Assembly (NCBI RefSeq): GCF_007833215.1
Contig: NZ_CP042239.1
Location: 3,098,001-3,162,000 of the forward strand
Origin: Sphingomonas suaedae
GTDB taxonomy: Bacteria > Pseudomonadota > Alphaproteobacteria > Sphingomonadales > Sphingomonadaceae
Direction: 5' to 3'
DNA length: 64,000 nt
Under the pieces are notes generated by a model. It made no database searches and was not told the origin of the DNA. It saw nothing but the letters and a program-made list of their open reading frames with translations. A program made the translations under genes and the position numbers. Positions 1-10,840 of the stretch are shown one piece after another (position 1 is the first letter of the stretch; every line of letters starts with the position of its first letter).

Positions 1-265
1 TGCCATGGCTGGAGTCGCGATGCTCGCTGACATGGTCCGCATCGACCGGACGGGTGAAGCTGGGCCAGCCGGACCCCGAATCATATTTGTCGTCGCTGTC
101 GAACAGTTCGAGATGACATCCGGCGCAGCGATAGACGCCATCGGCCTTGTTGTCGGACAATGCGCCCGAAAAGGCGCGTTCGGTCCCCGCTTCGCGGAGG
201 ACGTGATATTGCGCGGGCGTGAGGCGCTGGCGCCACTCCGACTCGGAAAGGTTGAGCTGATCCAT
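1..265 (-). CDS. msrB: Peptide-methionine (R)-S-oxide reductase MsrB, N-terminal part
   Basis: Repairs oxidised proteins by reducing methionine-R-sulfoxide, using thioredoxin. The 88 visible residues start at an ATG complementary to 263-265 and run off the left edge of the window. They carry the first zinc-binding pair of the family (CAGC, Cys48 and Cys51) followed by the family signature GSGWPSFTRP. Family members are about 130-150 residues, so the second CxxC and the catalytic cysteine lie outside the window. The next minus-strand gene upstream, a methyltransferase, ends 32 bases away, so the two may be co-transcribed. Identity is firm; only the truncation by the window edge limits it. Confidence 0.93.
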   Translation of the reverse strand, partial: MDQLNLSESEWRQRLTPAQYHVLREAGTERAFSGALSDNKADGVYRCAGCHLELFDSDDKYDSGSGWPSFTRPVDADHVSEHRDSSHG

Positions 266-297
266 GCGGGCAGATGTGTGGTGGCGGGACCCCGCCG

Positions 298-921
298 TCA
301 ATCGCCAGGCATGTCCTTGTGCGCCCACCAGAGCTGGGCCGGGGGCACGTTCCACCATTCCATTGCATGGTCGATGCGGGGGAAATGCGGGGTCAGGAAA
401 TTGCGGACATTGGGATTGAACTGATAGACCAGAAACTGGCCGCCCGGGCGCAGCACCCGATGCGTCGCCGCCGCGATCGTGTCACCCACACCTGCGGGCA
501 GGGTCGAGAAGGGCAGGCCGGACAGAACGTAATCGGCATGGGTCGCGCCGTGATCGGCGACGATCGCGTTCACGTCCGCAGCCGACCCGTGAATCGCCGA
601 AAAGCGCGGATCGACGATCGAGGCGCGCAGATAGGCGACGAAATCCGCATTGGTGTCGATCGCGATATATTTGGCGTCCGGCGCCAGCCGGTCGAGGACG
701 GCGCGACAAAAGGTGCCGACACCGGGGCCATATTCGACAAAGACCTTGCTATTCTCCCAGTCCACGGGCGCCAGCATCTTGCGGATGAGCTTGCCCGAGG
801 ATGGGATGATCGATCCGACCATCACCGGATGTTTGAAAAACCCCTGAAGGAACATGGCCTGCGGTGAGAGCGGGCGCGAGGGCTTGCGCTTCGCGCGGGC
901 AATCGTGGTCGAACCGGTCAT
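298..921 (-). CDS. SAM-dependent methyltransferase, phospholipid N-methyltransferase-like
   Basis: About 207 residues with a class I methyltransferase fold. The SAM-binding glycine motif VEYGPGVGTF is followed by an acidic residue at the end of the next strand (YIAIDTN). The N-terminal segment FLQGFFKHPVMVGSIIPSS is typical of small membrane-associated methyltransferases related to PmtA or to rRNA adenine dimethylases. The ATG at 921 is preferred over an in-frame start at 966 because AGGGAAG lies about 6 bases upstream of it. The substrate cannot be read from sequence: phosphatidylethanolamine methylation is possible, but a different small-molecule or lipid target cannot be excluded. Confidence 0.8.
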   Translation of the reverse strand: MTGSTTIARAKRKPSRPLSPQAMFLQGFFKHPVMVGSIIPSSGKLIRKMLAPVDWENSKVFVEYGPGVGTFCRAVLDRLAPDAKYIAIDTNADFVAYLRASIVDPRFSAIHGSAADVNAIVADHGATHADYVLSGLPFSTLPAGVGDTIAAATHRVLRPGGQFLVYQFNPNVRNFLTPHFPRIDHAMEWWNVPPAQLWWAHKDMPGD

Positions 922-988
922 CAACTTCCCTCTGTCGGTGTCACGCTGCTGTAGGACAGTTGCCATGCTCCTGTCATCAGTGACGTGC

Positions 989-1002
989 GATCGTTAACGA
1001 TC
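989..1002. promoter_or_regulatory. 14-bp perfect palindrome in a divergent promoter region
   Basis: GATCGTTAACGATC is a perfect palindrome between the minus-strand methyltransferase (start 921) and the plus-strand monooxygenase (start 1054). Its position suggests an operator, but no regulator next to it can be assigned. Confidence 0.35.
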
Positions 1003-1053
1003 TTCGCGCTGTGACGGTTGCGCGGGGAGGCGAATCGTTTCATTCAGCAACTC

Positions 1054-1374
1054 ATGACGCATCCGCGCACAGGCCAGGTCGCCGTGATCTTCATCTCCGA
1101 ATCGACCGGTTCGGACGAAGCCGGCTATGCCGCTGCCGCGGAGGCGATGGCGGAGCTGGTCGCGCGCCAGCCCGGCTTTTGCGGCGTCGACTGGGTCGGC
1201 AGCGCCGAGGGCGGTGAGATCACGATCAGCTATTGGGCCGACGATGCCAGCGCCGCGGCCTGGCGCACGCATCCCGATCATGCGCGGATCCAGCATGAGG
1301 GGCGCGGCAAATGGCTCAAACGCTATGACCTGATGGTCGTCGACATCCGTCGCGGCCATGTGTGGGAGCGGTGA
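1054..1374 (+). CDS. Antibiotic biosynthesis monooxygenase (ABM) domain protein
   Basis: A protein of 106 residues with the small ferredoxin-like alpha/beta ABM fold. It has an opening strand (VAVIFISES), a helix rich in Ala, the strand GEITISYWADD, then a helix with AWRTHPDHARIQ and the closing strand YDLMVVDIRR. Family members are small oxygenases or haem-degrading-like enzymes acting without a metal; the actual substrate is unknown. Start choice is uncertain: ATG 1054 is used, but an in-frame ATG at 1018 would add 12 residues that do not resemble the family. The stop overlaps the GTG start of the MFS gene (GTGA), so the two are probably translated together. Confidence 0.75.
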   Translation: MTHPRTGQVAVIFISESTGSDEAGYAAAAEAMAELVARQPGFCGVDWVGSAEGGEITISYWADDASAAAWRTHPDHARIQHEGRGKWLKRYDLMVVDIRRGHVWER

Positions 1375-2687
1375 ACCCGGCGCGATTCGATCGCACCTTT
1401 GCGATCCTGTTCGCGGTGATGTTCGTCATCGCCGCGGGCAATACCGCGCTGCAATCAGTGCTACCCGCGCTCGGTCGCTCGCTCGGCGTGCACGACAGCG
1501 CGGTGGCGGCCGCCTTTTCGGTCTCGGCATTGCTGTGGACGCTGGCCGCGCCGTTCTGGGCCAACCGGTCCGACCGGCATGGACGCCGCAACATGGTGTT
1601 GCTGGGGCAGATCGGGCTGACCGCGTCGCTGTTCTTCTGTGGTCTGTTCCTGGCTGCGGGAATCAACGGCTGGATCGCGCCGGCCACCGCCTTTGCCTTT
1701 TTCGTCGTCGCGCGGATGCTCTATGGCGGGTTCGGCTCGGCGGCGCCGCCCGCGATCCAGGCGATCGTCGCATCGCGGACCAGCCGGGAGGAGCGGACCC
1801 GGGCGCTGACGCTGCTGGGCTCGGCTTTCGGGCTCGGCACGATCCTGGGTCCCGCCATCGCCCCCTATCTGGTGCTGGGCGATTTGTGGCGCGGCGGGCC
1901 GACCGTGGGGCTTGCCGGCCCGGCGCTGATCTTCAGCGGGGTGGCGCTGGCGATGCTGATCGGGATCGCCCGGCTGCTGCCCCGCAATGTCGACGATCCG
2001 CTGAGCCATGGCGCCGCATCGAGCTATCCATCGATCGGCGGGCAGGCGAGCGGGGCCAGCGTCACCGCTGCGACCGCCGACAAGGTCGAGCCGATCGGTT
2101 TTCTCGACCCGCGCGTGCGCGCCTGGATGATCTGCGGACTGGTGCTCGGCCATGCCCAGGCGATGGCGGGGCAGGTGATCGGGTTTCTCATCATCGACCG
2201 GCTGGGCGTCGCGCCGCTGGAGGCGATCGAGGCGACGGGACTGGTGCTGATGATGGGGGCGGGATCGGCGCTGCTCGCGCAATGGGGGATCATCCCGCTG
2301 CTGGGGCTCAACCCGCGTCAGTTGATGCTGATCGGGCTTGGCCTCAGTGCGCTGGGCTGTTTCGCCACGGGCGTGGCGACGTCGCTTTATGGCATCGCCA
2401 CGGCCTATGCGCTGACGACGCTCGGCTTCGGATTCTCGCGCCCCGGCTTTACCGCCGGATCGTCGCTGGCGGTGGGCCAGCACGCACAGGGGTCGGTGGC
2501 GGGCAAGGTGACGTCGATCAACGGCGCGGCGTTTATCCTCGGCCCCTCGATCGGCGTCGCGCTTTACGGTGGGTGGCGGCCGCTCCCCTATATGGTCGCG
2601 GCCGCCGCCCTGGCGCTGCTGGTCGTCTATGGCTGGTTCAGTCTTCGGACGTCTGACTCCGCGCCCGAAGCATCCCCGGGCCGATAA
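1371..2687 (+). CDS. MFS transporter
   Basis: An inner-membrane carrier of about 438 residues with roughly twelve hydrophobic segments. The loop after the second helix carries the major-facilitator signature (ANRSDRHGRRN, the DRxGRR motif A), and a proline/glycine-rich helix (GSAFGLGTILGPAIAPYL) resembles the motif of proton antiporters. This suggests a drug or metabolite exporter, but the substrate is not determinable. GTG 1371 is chosen because it forms a GTGA overlap with the preceding stop; GTG 1362 is an alternative. The last 50 bases overlap the convergent CDC48 gene. Confidence 0.85.
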   Translation: MNPARFDRTFAILFAVMFVIAAGNTALQSVLPALGRSLGVHDSAVAAAFSVSALLWTLAAPFWANRSDRHGRRNMVLLGQIGLTASLFFCGLFLAAGINGWIAPATAFAFFVVARMLYGGFGSAAPPAIQAIVASRTSREERTRALTLLGSAFGLGTILGPAIAPYLVLGDLWRGGPTVGLAGPALIFSGVALAMLIGIARLLPRNVDDPLSHGAASSYPSIGGQASGASVTAATADKVEPIGFLDPRVRAWMICGLVLGHAQAMAGQVIGFLIIDRLGVAPLEAIEATGLVLMMGAGSALLAQWGIIPLLGLNPRQLMLIGLGLSALGCFATGVATSLYGIATAYALTTLGFGFSRPGFTAGSSLAVGQHAQGSVAGKVTSINGAAFILGPSIGVALYGGWRPLPYMVAAAALALLVVYGWFSLRTSDSAPEASPGR

Positions 2688-4935
2688 AGCCGATCGGGTT
2701 CAGCGCCACCGCGTCCTGCTTCATCTTCGAGACGATCTGTGCATATTCGCGCTCCATCTCGGCGGTGACGGTCGCGCGCGAATCGGCGAGCGCCGCTTCG
2801 AAATGCGCCATCGTCACCTGGCTGGCGGGCGGACGTTCGCGCAGCGCGGCAAGGCCCGCGCGCCGGGTAACGTCCTCCAGATCGGCGCCGGTGAAGCGTT
2901 CGGTCCGCGCGGCCACGGCGGCAAGATCGACATCGTCGGCGAGCGGCATCTTCTGCGTCTGGATCTTGAGGATGCGCTCGCGCCCCGGCGCATCGGGAAC
3001 GCCGACATAGATCAGTTCGTCCAGCCGCCCGGGCCGCATCAGCGCGGGGTCGATCAGGTTCGGCCGGTTGGTCGCGCCGATCACGACGACCGACTGAAGC
3101 TCCTCCAGCCCGTCCATCTCCGCCAGAATGGTATTGACCACCCGCTCGGTCACCTGTGGCTCGCCCATCCCAGCGCCGCGTGCGGGAACGAGACTGTCGA
3201 GTTCGTCGATAAAGATGACGCAGGGCGCAACCTGACGCGCGCGCGCGAACAGCCGGGCGATCTGCTGCTCGCTCTCGCCATACCATTTGGACAACAGGTC
3301 GCTCGACTTGGTGGCGATGAAATTCGCCTCCGCCTCGCGCGCGACCGCCTTGGCGAGCAACGTCTTGCCGGTGCCGGGCGGGCCGTAGAGCAGGAAGCCC
3401 TTGGCCGGGCGGATACCGAGGCGCCGGAACGCGTCGGGATCGCGCATCGGCAGCTCGACGCCTTCCTTGAGACGCATCTGCGCGTCGTCGAGGCCGCCGA
3501 CATCCTCCCATTTCACGTTCGGCTTCTGCACCATCACCTCGCGCATCGCGCTGGGCTGGACGCGCTTCAGCGCCTCGACGAAATCCTCGCGCGTGACGGC
3601 GAGCGTATCGAGCACTTCGGGCGGGATCGTCTTTTCGCCCAGGTTGAGCCGCGGCATGATCCGCCGCACCGCCTCGATCGCAGCCTCGCGCGCGAGCGCC
3701 GCGATATCCGCGCCGACAAAGCCGAAGGTCGTGCGGGCAAGCTCATCGAGATCGACCCGCTCCTCGATCGGCATACCGCGGGTGTGGATGCCCAAAATCT
3801 CGCGGCGTCCGCGCTCGTCGGGAACGCCAACGATGATCTCGCGGTCGAAGCGGCCGGGGCGGCGCAGCGCTTCGTCGATCGCTTCGGGTCGGTTGGTCGC
3901 GGCGATGATGACGATATTGGCGCGCGCCTCAAGCCCGTCCATCAGCGTCAGCAGCTGCGCGACGAGGCGCTTTTCGGCCTCGCCCGAGACCTGGCCGCGC
4001 TTGGGCGCGATCGAATCGATCTCGTCGATGAAGACGATCGAGGGGGCGTTCTTCGCCGCTTCCTCGAACACGTCGCGCAACCGCTTTTCCGATTCGCCAT
4101 AGGCCGAGCCCATGATCTCGGGGCCGTTGATCAGGAAGAATTGCGCATCCGATTCGTTGGCGACGGCGCGGGCGAGCCGCGTCTTGCCGGTGCCGGGCGG
4201 GCCATGGAGCAGAACCCCCTTGGGCGGATCGACGCCGAGCCGCTGGAACAGCTCGGGATAGCGCAGCGGCAGCTCGACCATCTCGCGCAGCTGGTCGATC
4301 GTCGCGGCCATACCGCCGATATCGTCATAGGTGACGTCGGCGCGGCGCAGTTCGCGCGCTTCCTCGAACTCGTTGCGCAGCTCGATCTCGGTATCGGGAT
4401 CGATATGGACGATCCCCCGCGGGGTCGCCGAGACGACGAGCAGGCGAATCTCCTGGAGCGCATAGGCAGGGGCGCGCAGATGCTGGAGCACATTGGGCGG
4501 CATATCGGCGACGCGCTGCTGCCCCACCGTCGAAATCGTATCGCCCTGGCAGAGCGGGCGGCCGAGAAAGGTGCGTTTCAGCGCATCGCCCGACCCCTCC
4601 AGCCGCAGATCGCGGCGGGCCGGCGCGAACACCACCCGGGTGGCGGGGCGCGATTCGGCCTTGCGGACTTCGACGAAATCGCCCGATCCGACCCCGGCAT
4701 TGGCACGCTGAAGCCCGTCGATGCGGAGCAATTCCAGCCCCTCATCTTCCTGATAGGGAAAGACGGCGCGCGCCGGCGTGGTGCGCTTGCCGATGATCTC
4801 CACGACATCGCCCTGCTGAATTCCCAGATCGGTCATCATTGCGCGGGGCAGATGCGCCAGCCCGCGGCCGCTGTCCTCGGGCCGCGCATTGGCGACCTGG
4901 AGCTTGCGTGTCGGGGCGTCTTCGGTGTCGGCCAT
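2638..4935 (-). CDS. CDC48/VAT-family AAA+ ATPase
   Basis: A 765-residue hexameric unfoldase-type ATPase with the full archaeal VAT / eukaryotic p97 layout. The N-domain (about 1-180) has the double-psi-barrel opening [18 protein letters not shown] domain D1 has Walker A GPPGTGKT at 245-252 and Walker B FIDEID near 302-307. D2 has Walker A at 518-525 and Walker B FIDELD near 575-580. Both modules keep the NRP sensor-1 motif and the GRFD/GRLD arginine region. The family extracts and unfolds proteins for degradation or recycling; the bacterial target is unknown. It stands alone, overlapping the MFS gene at its 3' end. All catalytic motifs look intact. Confidence 0.95.
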   Translation of the reverse strand: MADTEDAPTRKLQVANARPEDSGRGLAHLPRAMMTDLGIQQGDVVEIIGKRTTPARAVFPYQEDEGLELLRIDGLQRANAGVGSGDFVEVRKAESRPATRVVFAPARRDLRLEGSGDALKRTFLGRPLCQGDTISTVGQQRVADMPPNVLQHLRAPAYALQEIRLLVVSATPRGIVHIDPDTEIELRNEFEEARELRRADVTYDDIGGMAATIDQLREMVELPLRYPELFQRLGVDPPKGVLLHGPPGTGKTRLARAVANESDAQFFLINGPEIMGSAYGESEKRLRDVFEEAAKNAPSIVFIDEIDSIAPKRGQVSGEAEKRLVAQLLTLMDGLEARANIVIIAATNRPEAIDEALRRPGRFDREIIVGVPDERGRREILGIHTRGMPIEERVDLDELARTTFGFVGADIAALAREAAIEAVRRIMPRLNLGEKTIPPEVLDTLAVTREDFVEALKRVQPSAMREVMVQKPNVKWEDVGGLDDAQMRLKEGVELPMRDPDAFRRLGIRPAKGFLLYGPPGTGKTLLAKAVAREAEANFIATKSSDLLSKWYGESEQQIARLFARARQVAPCVIFIDELDSLVPARGAGMGEPQVTERVVNTILAEMDGLEELQSVVVIGATNRPNLIDPALMRPGRLDELIYVGVPDAPGRERILKIQTQKMPLADDVDLAAVAARTERFTGADLEDVTRRAGLAALRERPPASQVTMAHFEAALADSRATVTAEMEREYAQIVSKMKQDAVALNPIGFIGPGMLRARSQTSED

Positions 4936-5025
4936 CGGCTCTCCTTCCTGGCATCCGTGACGCGCCAGATAGGCAGCGGGTTCCGGATCGCCTAGGTTTG
5001 GATTTGTTTCGCGCGCGATTCGGGC

Positions 5026-5055
5026 AAAAAAAAGGGCCGGTCCGTGGACCAGCCC
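5026..5055 (-). terminator. Rho-independent terminator (minus strand)
   Basis: The inverted repeat at 5034-5043 and 5046-5055 (10-bp arms, one G-T pair, GGGCTGGTCC with GGACCGGCCC on the minus strand) is followed by eight T residues. It reads from the lysR side toward the CDC48 gene, so it ends a minus-strand transcript that begins in this gap. Confidence 0.75.
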
Positions 5056-5100
5056 ATGAAAGGTTTAGGAGAGGATGCCTGAAAGGCACGCCCTATGTGC
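5026..5100 (-). ncRNA. Candidate small RNA ending in an intrinsic terminator
   Basis: The 327-base gap between the CDC48 gene and lysR has no convincing protein gene but looks structured on the minus strand. Read 5' to 3' on that strand: a small hairpin TGCCT-TTC-AGGCA, an unpaired pyrimidine stretch containing CCTCTCCT (complementary to Shine-Dalgarno sequences), then a strong terminator hairpin and T-run. Hairpin, anti-SD loop and terminator together are what many bacterial regulatory RNAs look like. The 5' end is a guess; a weak promoter (TTGCAC, 17 bases, CACATA) would place it near 5090. No known family was recognised. Confidence 0.4.
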
Positions 5101-5143
5101 AGTGCGGCGAGTTTTTGTGCAAGTGCGAAGAGAGTCGCGTGCG

Positions 5144-5160
5144 ATTGCAATTTCTGCAAT
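5144..5160. promoter_or_regulatory. Inverted repeat, probable LysR-type operator
   Basis: ATTGCA-N5-TGCAAT is a perfect dyad containing a T-N11-A box as bound by LysR-type regulators. It lies about 100 bases upstream of the lysR start and just upstream of the candidate minus-strand RNA, the usual place for a shared LysR operator. It also resembles TTTGC-N5-GCAAA sites of other regulators. Confidence 0.45.
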
Positions 5161-5262
5161 CTGTAACATTCACGCGTTATAGCCAATGACAGGGGTGTCA
5201 TGGGGACGCCCCGCCCGAGATTGGGTTGCAAAGTGCTACGCTGCACCACAGAAATATAACCG

Positions 5263-6153
5263 ATGCGCAGGCTTCCGCCCCTCACCGCCATCGAAGCGTT
5301 CGTCCAGGTCGCACGGCTCGGATCGGTCAAGGCGGCGTCGGAAGAGCTGGCGCTATCCTCCCCCGCGCTGAGCCGCCGGGTTCAGGCGCTTGAGCGGTTC
5401 ATCGGCAAGCAATTGTTCGAGCGGCGGCATCAGGCGATGAAGCTGAATGCCGAGGGCGAACGGTTGCTGCACCTGATCGCCCCCGCGCTCGACACGATGA
5501 GCGACGCGATCGAGAGCATGAACAGCGGTGCCGAACTGCTGCGGCTGAGATTGGGCACGCCGTCGCTGTTCGCGACCCAGCGGCTGTTGCCGCACCTTAC
5601 CGCATTGCGTGCGGTGCACCCGCAGCTCCATCTCGACATCGATACCGGCGGGCATGGCATGTCCCGGCTGGGCGACGGGCTGGACGCGGCGATCGTGCTG
5701 GCGCGCGATATCGAACCGACGCTGTACGGCCGCCGCCTCGACCGCAACCGCATCCGTCCGGTAGCGGCACGGCGGCTGGCGCAGGGGCCGCAGGCGATCG
5801 GGCGGCCCGAGGAACTGGCCGGCTATTCGATCCTGGCGCATCGCGACATGGCGGACAGTTTCGAGATCTGGCGCACCGCGCTTGGCCTGCCGGATCTGGA
5901 GCCGGTGTCGATCGATCTGTTCGATTCGGGATCGCTGATGCTGGAGGCGGCGGCGCAGGGCGTGGGCGTTGCGTTCATGCTCGATTCGCACCGAATCGAT
6001 CCGGACGATCCCCGCATTGCGACGTTGTTCGGCGAGCCGAGCGTCAAGAGCCCGTACAGCTACTGGTTCGTCTGCCGCCCCCGTGCGCTGGAGCAGCGGC
6101 CGGTGAAGCTGTTCCACGATTGGCTGATCGGGTTGATCGATATCGAGGGGTGA
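5263..6153 (+). CDS. LysR-family transcriptional regulator
   Basis: A 296-residue one-component regulator. Residues about 5-62 form the winged helix-turn-helix (LTAIEAFVQVARLGSVKAASEELALSSPALSRRVQALE in type), followed by the linker helix. Residues about 90-290 form the periplasmic-binding-like effector domain. The opening RRLPPLTAIEAFVQVAR resembles the GcvA-like subgroup. Its effector is unknown. There is no divergent protein gene as its usual target; instead the divergent strand holds a terminator-ended non-coding stretch with a T-N11-A dyad between them. The ribosome binding site is weak. Confidence 0.9.
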   Translation: MRRLPPLTAIEAFVQVARLGSVKAASEELALSSPALSRRVQALERFIGKQLFERRHQAMKLNAEGERLLHLIAPALDTMSDAIESMNSGAELLRLRLGTPSLFATQRLLPHLTALRAVHPQLHLDIDTGGHGMSRLGDGLDAAIVLARDIEPTLYGRRLDRNRIRPVAARRLAQGPQAIGRPEELAGYSILAHRDMADSFEIWRTALGLPDLEPVSIDLFDSGSLMLEAAAQGVGVAFMLDSHRIDPDDPRIATLFGEPSVKSPYSYWFVCRPRALEQRPVKLFHDWLIGLIDIEG

Positions 6154-6167
6154 GGGCTGCGGCGTGG

Positions 6168-6473
6168 CTATACGAGGCCGTCGCCGTGGAGCCAGGAATG
6201 GAAGCGATACCGATAGGTCCCCGCGTGCTGAAGCATCTCTTCCAGCATGAGTTCAATTGCGGCGCGGCCTATCGGTTGATAACGGCGCACATACATCACG
6301 CCGTTCTGTTCGATGCGGTCGATCTGCCAGCCCGGCGGGGCAATGAAGGTGGGGCTTGAATCGGCCTCGGCGTCGAACCTGACCTCGACAAACATTTGGC
6401 CGGGATCGTAAAAGGCCCAGTACAGCGAAGTCCCTTCTCGAACGGACTGAATGGCGTCGTCGATCCGGTTCAT
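6168..6473 (-). CDS. Hypothetical protein, 101 residues
   Basis: Not recognised. It is a small soluble protein without signal peptide or membrane segment, rich in aromatic residues (SLYWAFYDPGQMFVEVRF, YRYRFHSWLHGDG). It starts 7 bases after the stop of ftsK on the same strand, so it is very likely read from the ftsK transcript. Composition and codon use match the neighbours, which favours a real gene. It converges on lysR with a 14-base gap. Confidence 0.6.
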   Translation of the reverse strand: MNRIDDAIQSVREGTSLYWAFYDPGQMFVEVRFDAEADSSPTFIAPPGWQIDRIEQNGVMYVRRYQPIGRAAIELMLEEMLQHAGTYRYRFHSWLHGDGLV

Positions 6474-6480
6474 CGAGAGA

Positions 6481-8790
<2,310 letters not shown>

Positions 8791-8877
8791 CATTCCCACC
8801 CGCATGTTCGGTAATCGTTCCGATCATCCCCCCTGCGGAGTCTGGCGTCAAGCCGAGCGAGCGATTAGGTGCGGGAT

Positions 8878-10095
8878 ATGACCCAGGCAGACCTTCTCAT
8901 CCTTGGCGGCGGATTGGTCGGGAGCGCGCTGGCCGTGGCGCTCGACGCGCACGGCATTTCCAGCATCGTGATCGATCCCGCCGATCCTGACGCGATCCTC
9001 GCCGCGAGCCATGACGGGCGCGCATCGGCGATTGCGGCAGCGCCGTTGCGGATGCTCGAAGCCATCGGGCTGGCCGAGGATCTGGCGGGCAAGGGGTGCC
9101 CGATCGAGAGCATCCGCGTGTCGGACGGGTTGAAGCCCGGCAAGCTGGACTTCGACCCGCAGGAGGGCGAGGGCGCGCTCGGCACGATGTTCGAGAATCG
9201 CGACCTGCGCCGGGCGCTGATGGCGGCGGCACAGCGCGCACCGCTGGTCGATGTGCGGATGAAGACCCGCGCCTTGTCGGTCGATCGCGATGCGCATGGC
9301 GTCACCGCGACACTCGATTCGGGCGAGACGGTGCGCGCGCAATTGCTGATCGGTGCGGAGGGGCGTGCGTCGCCGACGCGCGACGCGGCGCTGCTGCGGG
9401 TGGCGCGCTGGACCTATGACCATGCCGCGATCGTGACCTCCCTCCACCATGAGCATAGTCACGAAAATACCGCGTTCGAGATTTTCTACCCGCAGGGGCC
9501 GTTCGCGATCCTGCCGCTGAACGACGACGAGGCCGGGCATCGCTCGGCGATCGTGTGGTCGGTGAAGCGCAGCGAGGAAGCCGGAATGATGAAATTGTCC
9601 GAACGCGGCTTCCTGGCCGAGGCGGACAAGAAGATGGGCGGGTTTCTGGGGAAGCTCGGGCCGCTCGGCCCGCGTTTCAGCTATCCGCTCGGCTTCCATC
9701 ATGCCGCCAAGATAACGGCGGAGCGGCTGGCGCTGGTCGGCGACGCCGCGCATGGCATCCACCCGATCGCGGGACAGGGCGTGAATGTCGGCTTTCGCGA
9801 CGTCGCGGCATTGGTCGAGGTGCTGGTCGAGGGGAAACGGCTGGGGCTCGACATGGGCGACCCCGCGCTGCTGTCGCGCTACGAACGCTGGCGCAGCCTC
9901 GACACGATGATGGTCAGCATCGCCACCGACGCGCTGACGCATCTGTTCGGGATTCCGGGCGGAGCGGCGAACGCGGCGCGGCGGTTCGGGCTGTCGGCGG
10001 TGGACCGGATTCCGACGCTCAAGAACTGGTTCATGAGCGAAGCACGCGGCGAATCGGGCAAGGTGCCCCGATTGCTGCATGGGGAGATGGCTTGA
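8878..10095 (+). CDS. UbiH/UbiF/COQ6-family FAD-dependent hydroxylase
   Basis: A flavin monooxygenase of about 405 residues that most likely hydroxylates the aromatic ring of a ubiquinone precursor at the inner membrane. It has the dinucleotide-binding motif GGGLVGSALA at the N-terminus, a DGRAS segment, the inner DG motif (LIGAEGRASPTR) and the FAD ribityl motif GDAAHGIHPIAGQGVNVG, which is the UbiH/COQ6 signature. Which ring position it modifies cannot be told from sequence. ATG 8878 is preferred over GTG 8869. A palindromic repeat follows its stop directly. Confidence 0.88.
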   Translation: MTQADLLILGGGLVGSALAVALDAHGISSIVIDPADPDAILAASHDGRASAIAAAPLRMLEAIGLAEDLAGKGCPIESIRVSDGLKPGKLDFDPQEGEGALGTMFENRDLRRALMAAAQRAPLVDVRMKTRALSVDRDAHGVTATLDSGETVRAQLLIGAEGRASPTRDAALLRVARWTYDHAAIVTSLHHEHSHENTAFEIFYPQGPFAILPLNDDEAGHRSAIVWSVKRSEEAGMMKLSERGFLAEADKKMGGFLGKLGPLGPRFSYPLGFHHAAKITAERLALVGDAAHGIHPIAGQGVNVGFRDVAALVEVLVEGKRLGLDMGDPALLSRYERWRSLDTMMVSIATDALTHLFGIPGGAANAARRFGLSAVDRIPTLKNWFMSEARGESGKVPRLLHGEMA

Positions 10096-10096
10096 A

Positions 10097-10230
10097 AAAA
10101 TCCTCCCCGGCACGGGGAGGTGGCAGCGCGCAGCGCTGACGGAGGGGCCCCTCCTAAAACCGAATCGATTGCCGCGGGCCCCCTCCACCATGCTCCGAAT
10201 GGTCCCCCTCCCCGTTCCGGGGAGGATTTG
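10097..10230. repeat. REP-like element with inverted ends
   Basis: About 134 bp between two convergent genes. Both ends carry a short hairpin of the type CTCCCC-loop-GGGGAG, and the termini AAATCCTCCCCG and its complement face each other. The interior has further G/C palindromes such as GCGCGCAGCGC. Repetitive extragenic palindromes of this look are common in sphingomonads. It could also stop transcription from both sides. Only one copy occurs in this window. Confidence 0.7.
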
Positions 10231-10231
10231 T

Positions 10232-10840
10232 CTACTGCAACGTCCCCGCTTCCCCTTCGTGTCGACCGAAGAACTGCATCAGCTGGACGATCAGTTCGGC
10301 GCGGTCCCGAATCGTGTCGGCTTCGAGCAGCGCCTGTTTGGCGGCGGGGTCGAAGGGGGCAATCTGGGCGATGCCGTTGACGAGATTCTGGTCGTCGAGT
10401 CGCGCGACCGCGTTCCAGTCGACCGCATAGCCCTGAGATTCGGCGAAGCGGCGCGATTCGAGTTCGAGCGCGGCGCGTTCGCCCATCGAGAGCGTTTCGT
10501 CCTGCGGATCGGCGATCAGCTCGGCCTCGACCTGGCGGAACAGGGTCGTCACGTCCAGCTCGCGCAGGATGCGGAAGCGCGAGAGCCCCTCCAGCACGAT
10601 ATTGAACCGACCATCCTCCAGCGCCTCGACATCGGCGATACGACCGACACAGCCGATTTCGAACAGCGGCGGCTTCTCACCCCCGGCTTTCGGCTGGATC
10701 ATCGCGATGCGCCGGTCGCGGGCGAGCGAATCGGTCACCATCGCGCGGTAGCGCGGCTCGAAGATGTGCAACGGCAAATGCATACCGGGAAACAGCAGTG
10801 CGCCCGGCAGCGGGAAGATCGAGAGCCTGGTCGCGCTCAT
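10232..10840 (-). CDS. LON peptidase substrate-binding (N) domain protein
   Basis: A 202-residue protein made only of the Lon N-terminal domain, with the typical opening LSIFPLPGALLFPGMHLPLHIFEPRYRAM and the central GCVGRIADVEALEDGRFNIVLEG. The ATPase and protease parts of Lon are absent, so it is a stand-alone family member and not a broken Lon. The precise function is not known; a protein-recognition role in quality control is inferred. Its ATG overlaps the stop of the upstream co-chaperone gene by 4 bases (ATGA), supporting this start over a longer upstream frame. The pairing with YbbN fits proteostasis. Confidence 0.88.
   Translation of the reverse strand: MSATRLSIFPLPGALLFPGMHLPLHIFEPRYRAMVTDSLARDRRIAMIQPKAGGEKPPLFEIGCVGRIADVEALEDGRFNIVLEGLSRFRILRELDVTTLFRQVEAELIADPQDETLSMGERAALELESRRFAESQGYAVDWNAVARLDDQNLVNGIAQIAPFDPAAKQALLEADTIRDRAELIVQLMQFFGRHEGEAGTLQ

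Noticed and set aside
2569..4995. Very long open frames antisense to CDC48, ftsK, nusA, infB and pnp
   Set aside because: In GC-rich DNA the frame opposite a real gene stays open. These translations are rich in Arg, His and Asp, have no domain motifs, and the opposite strand carries complete conserved proteins.
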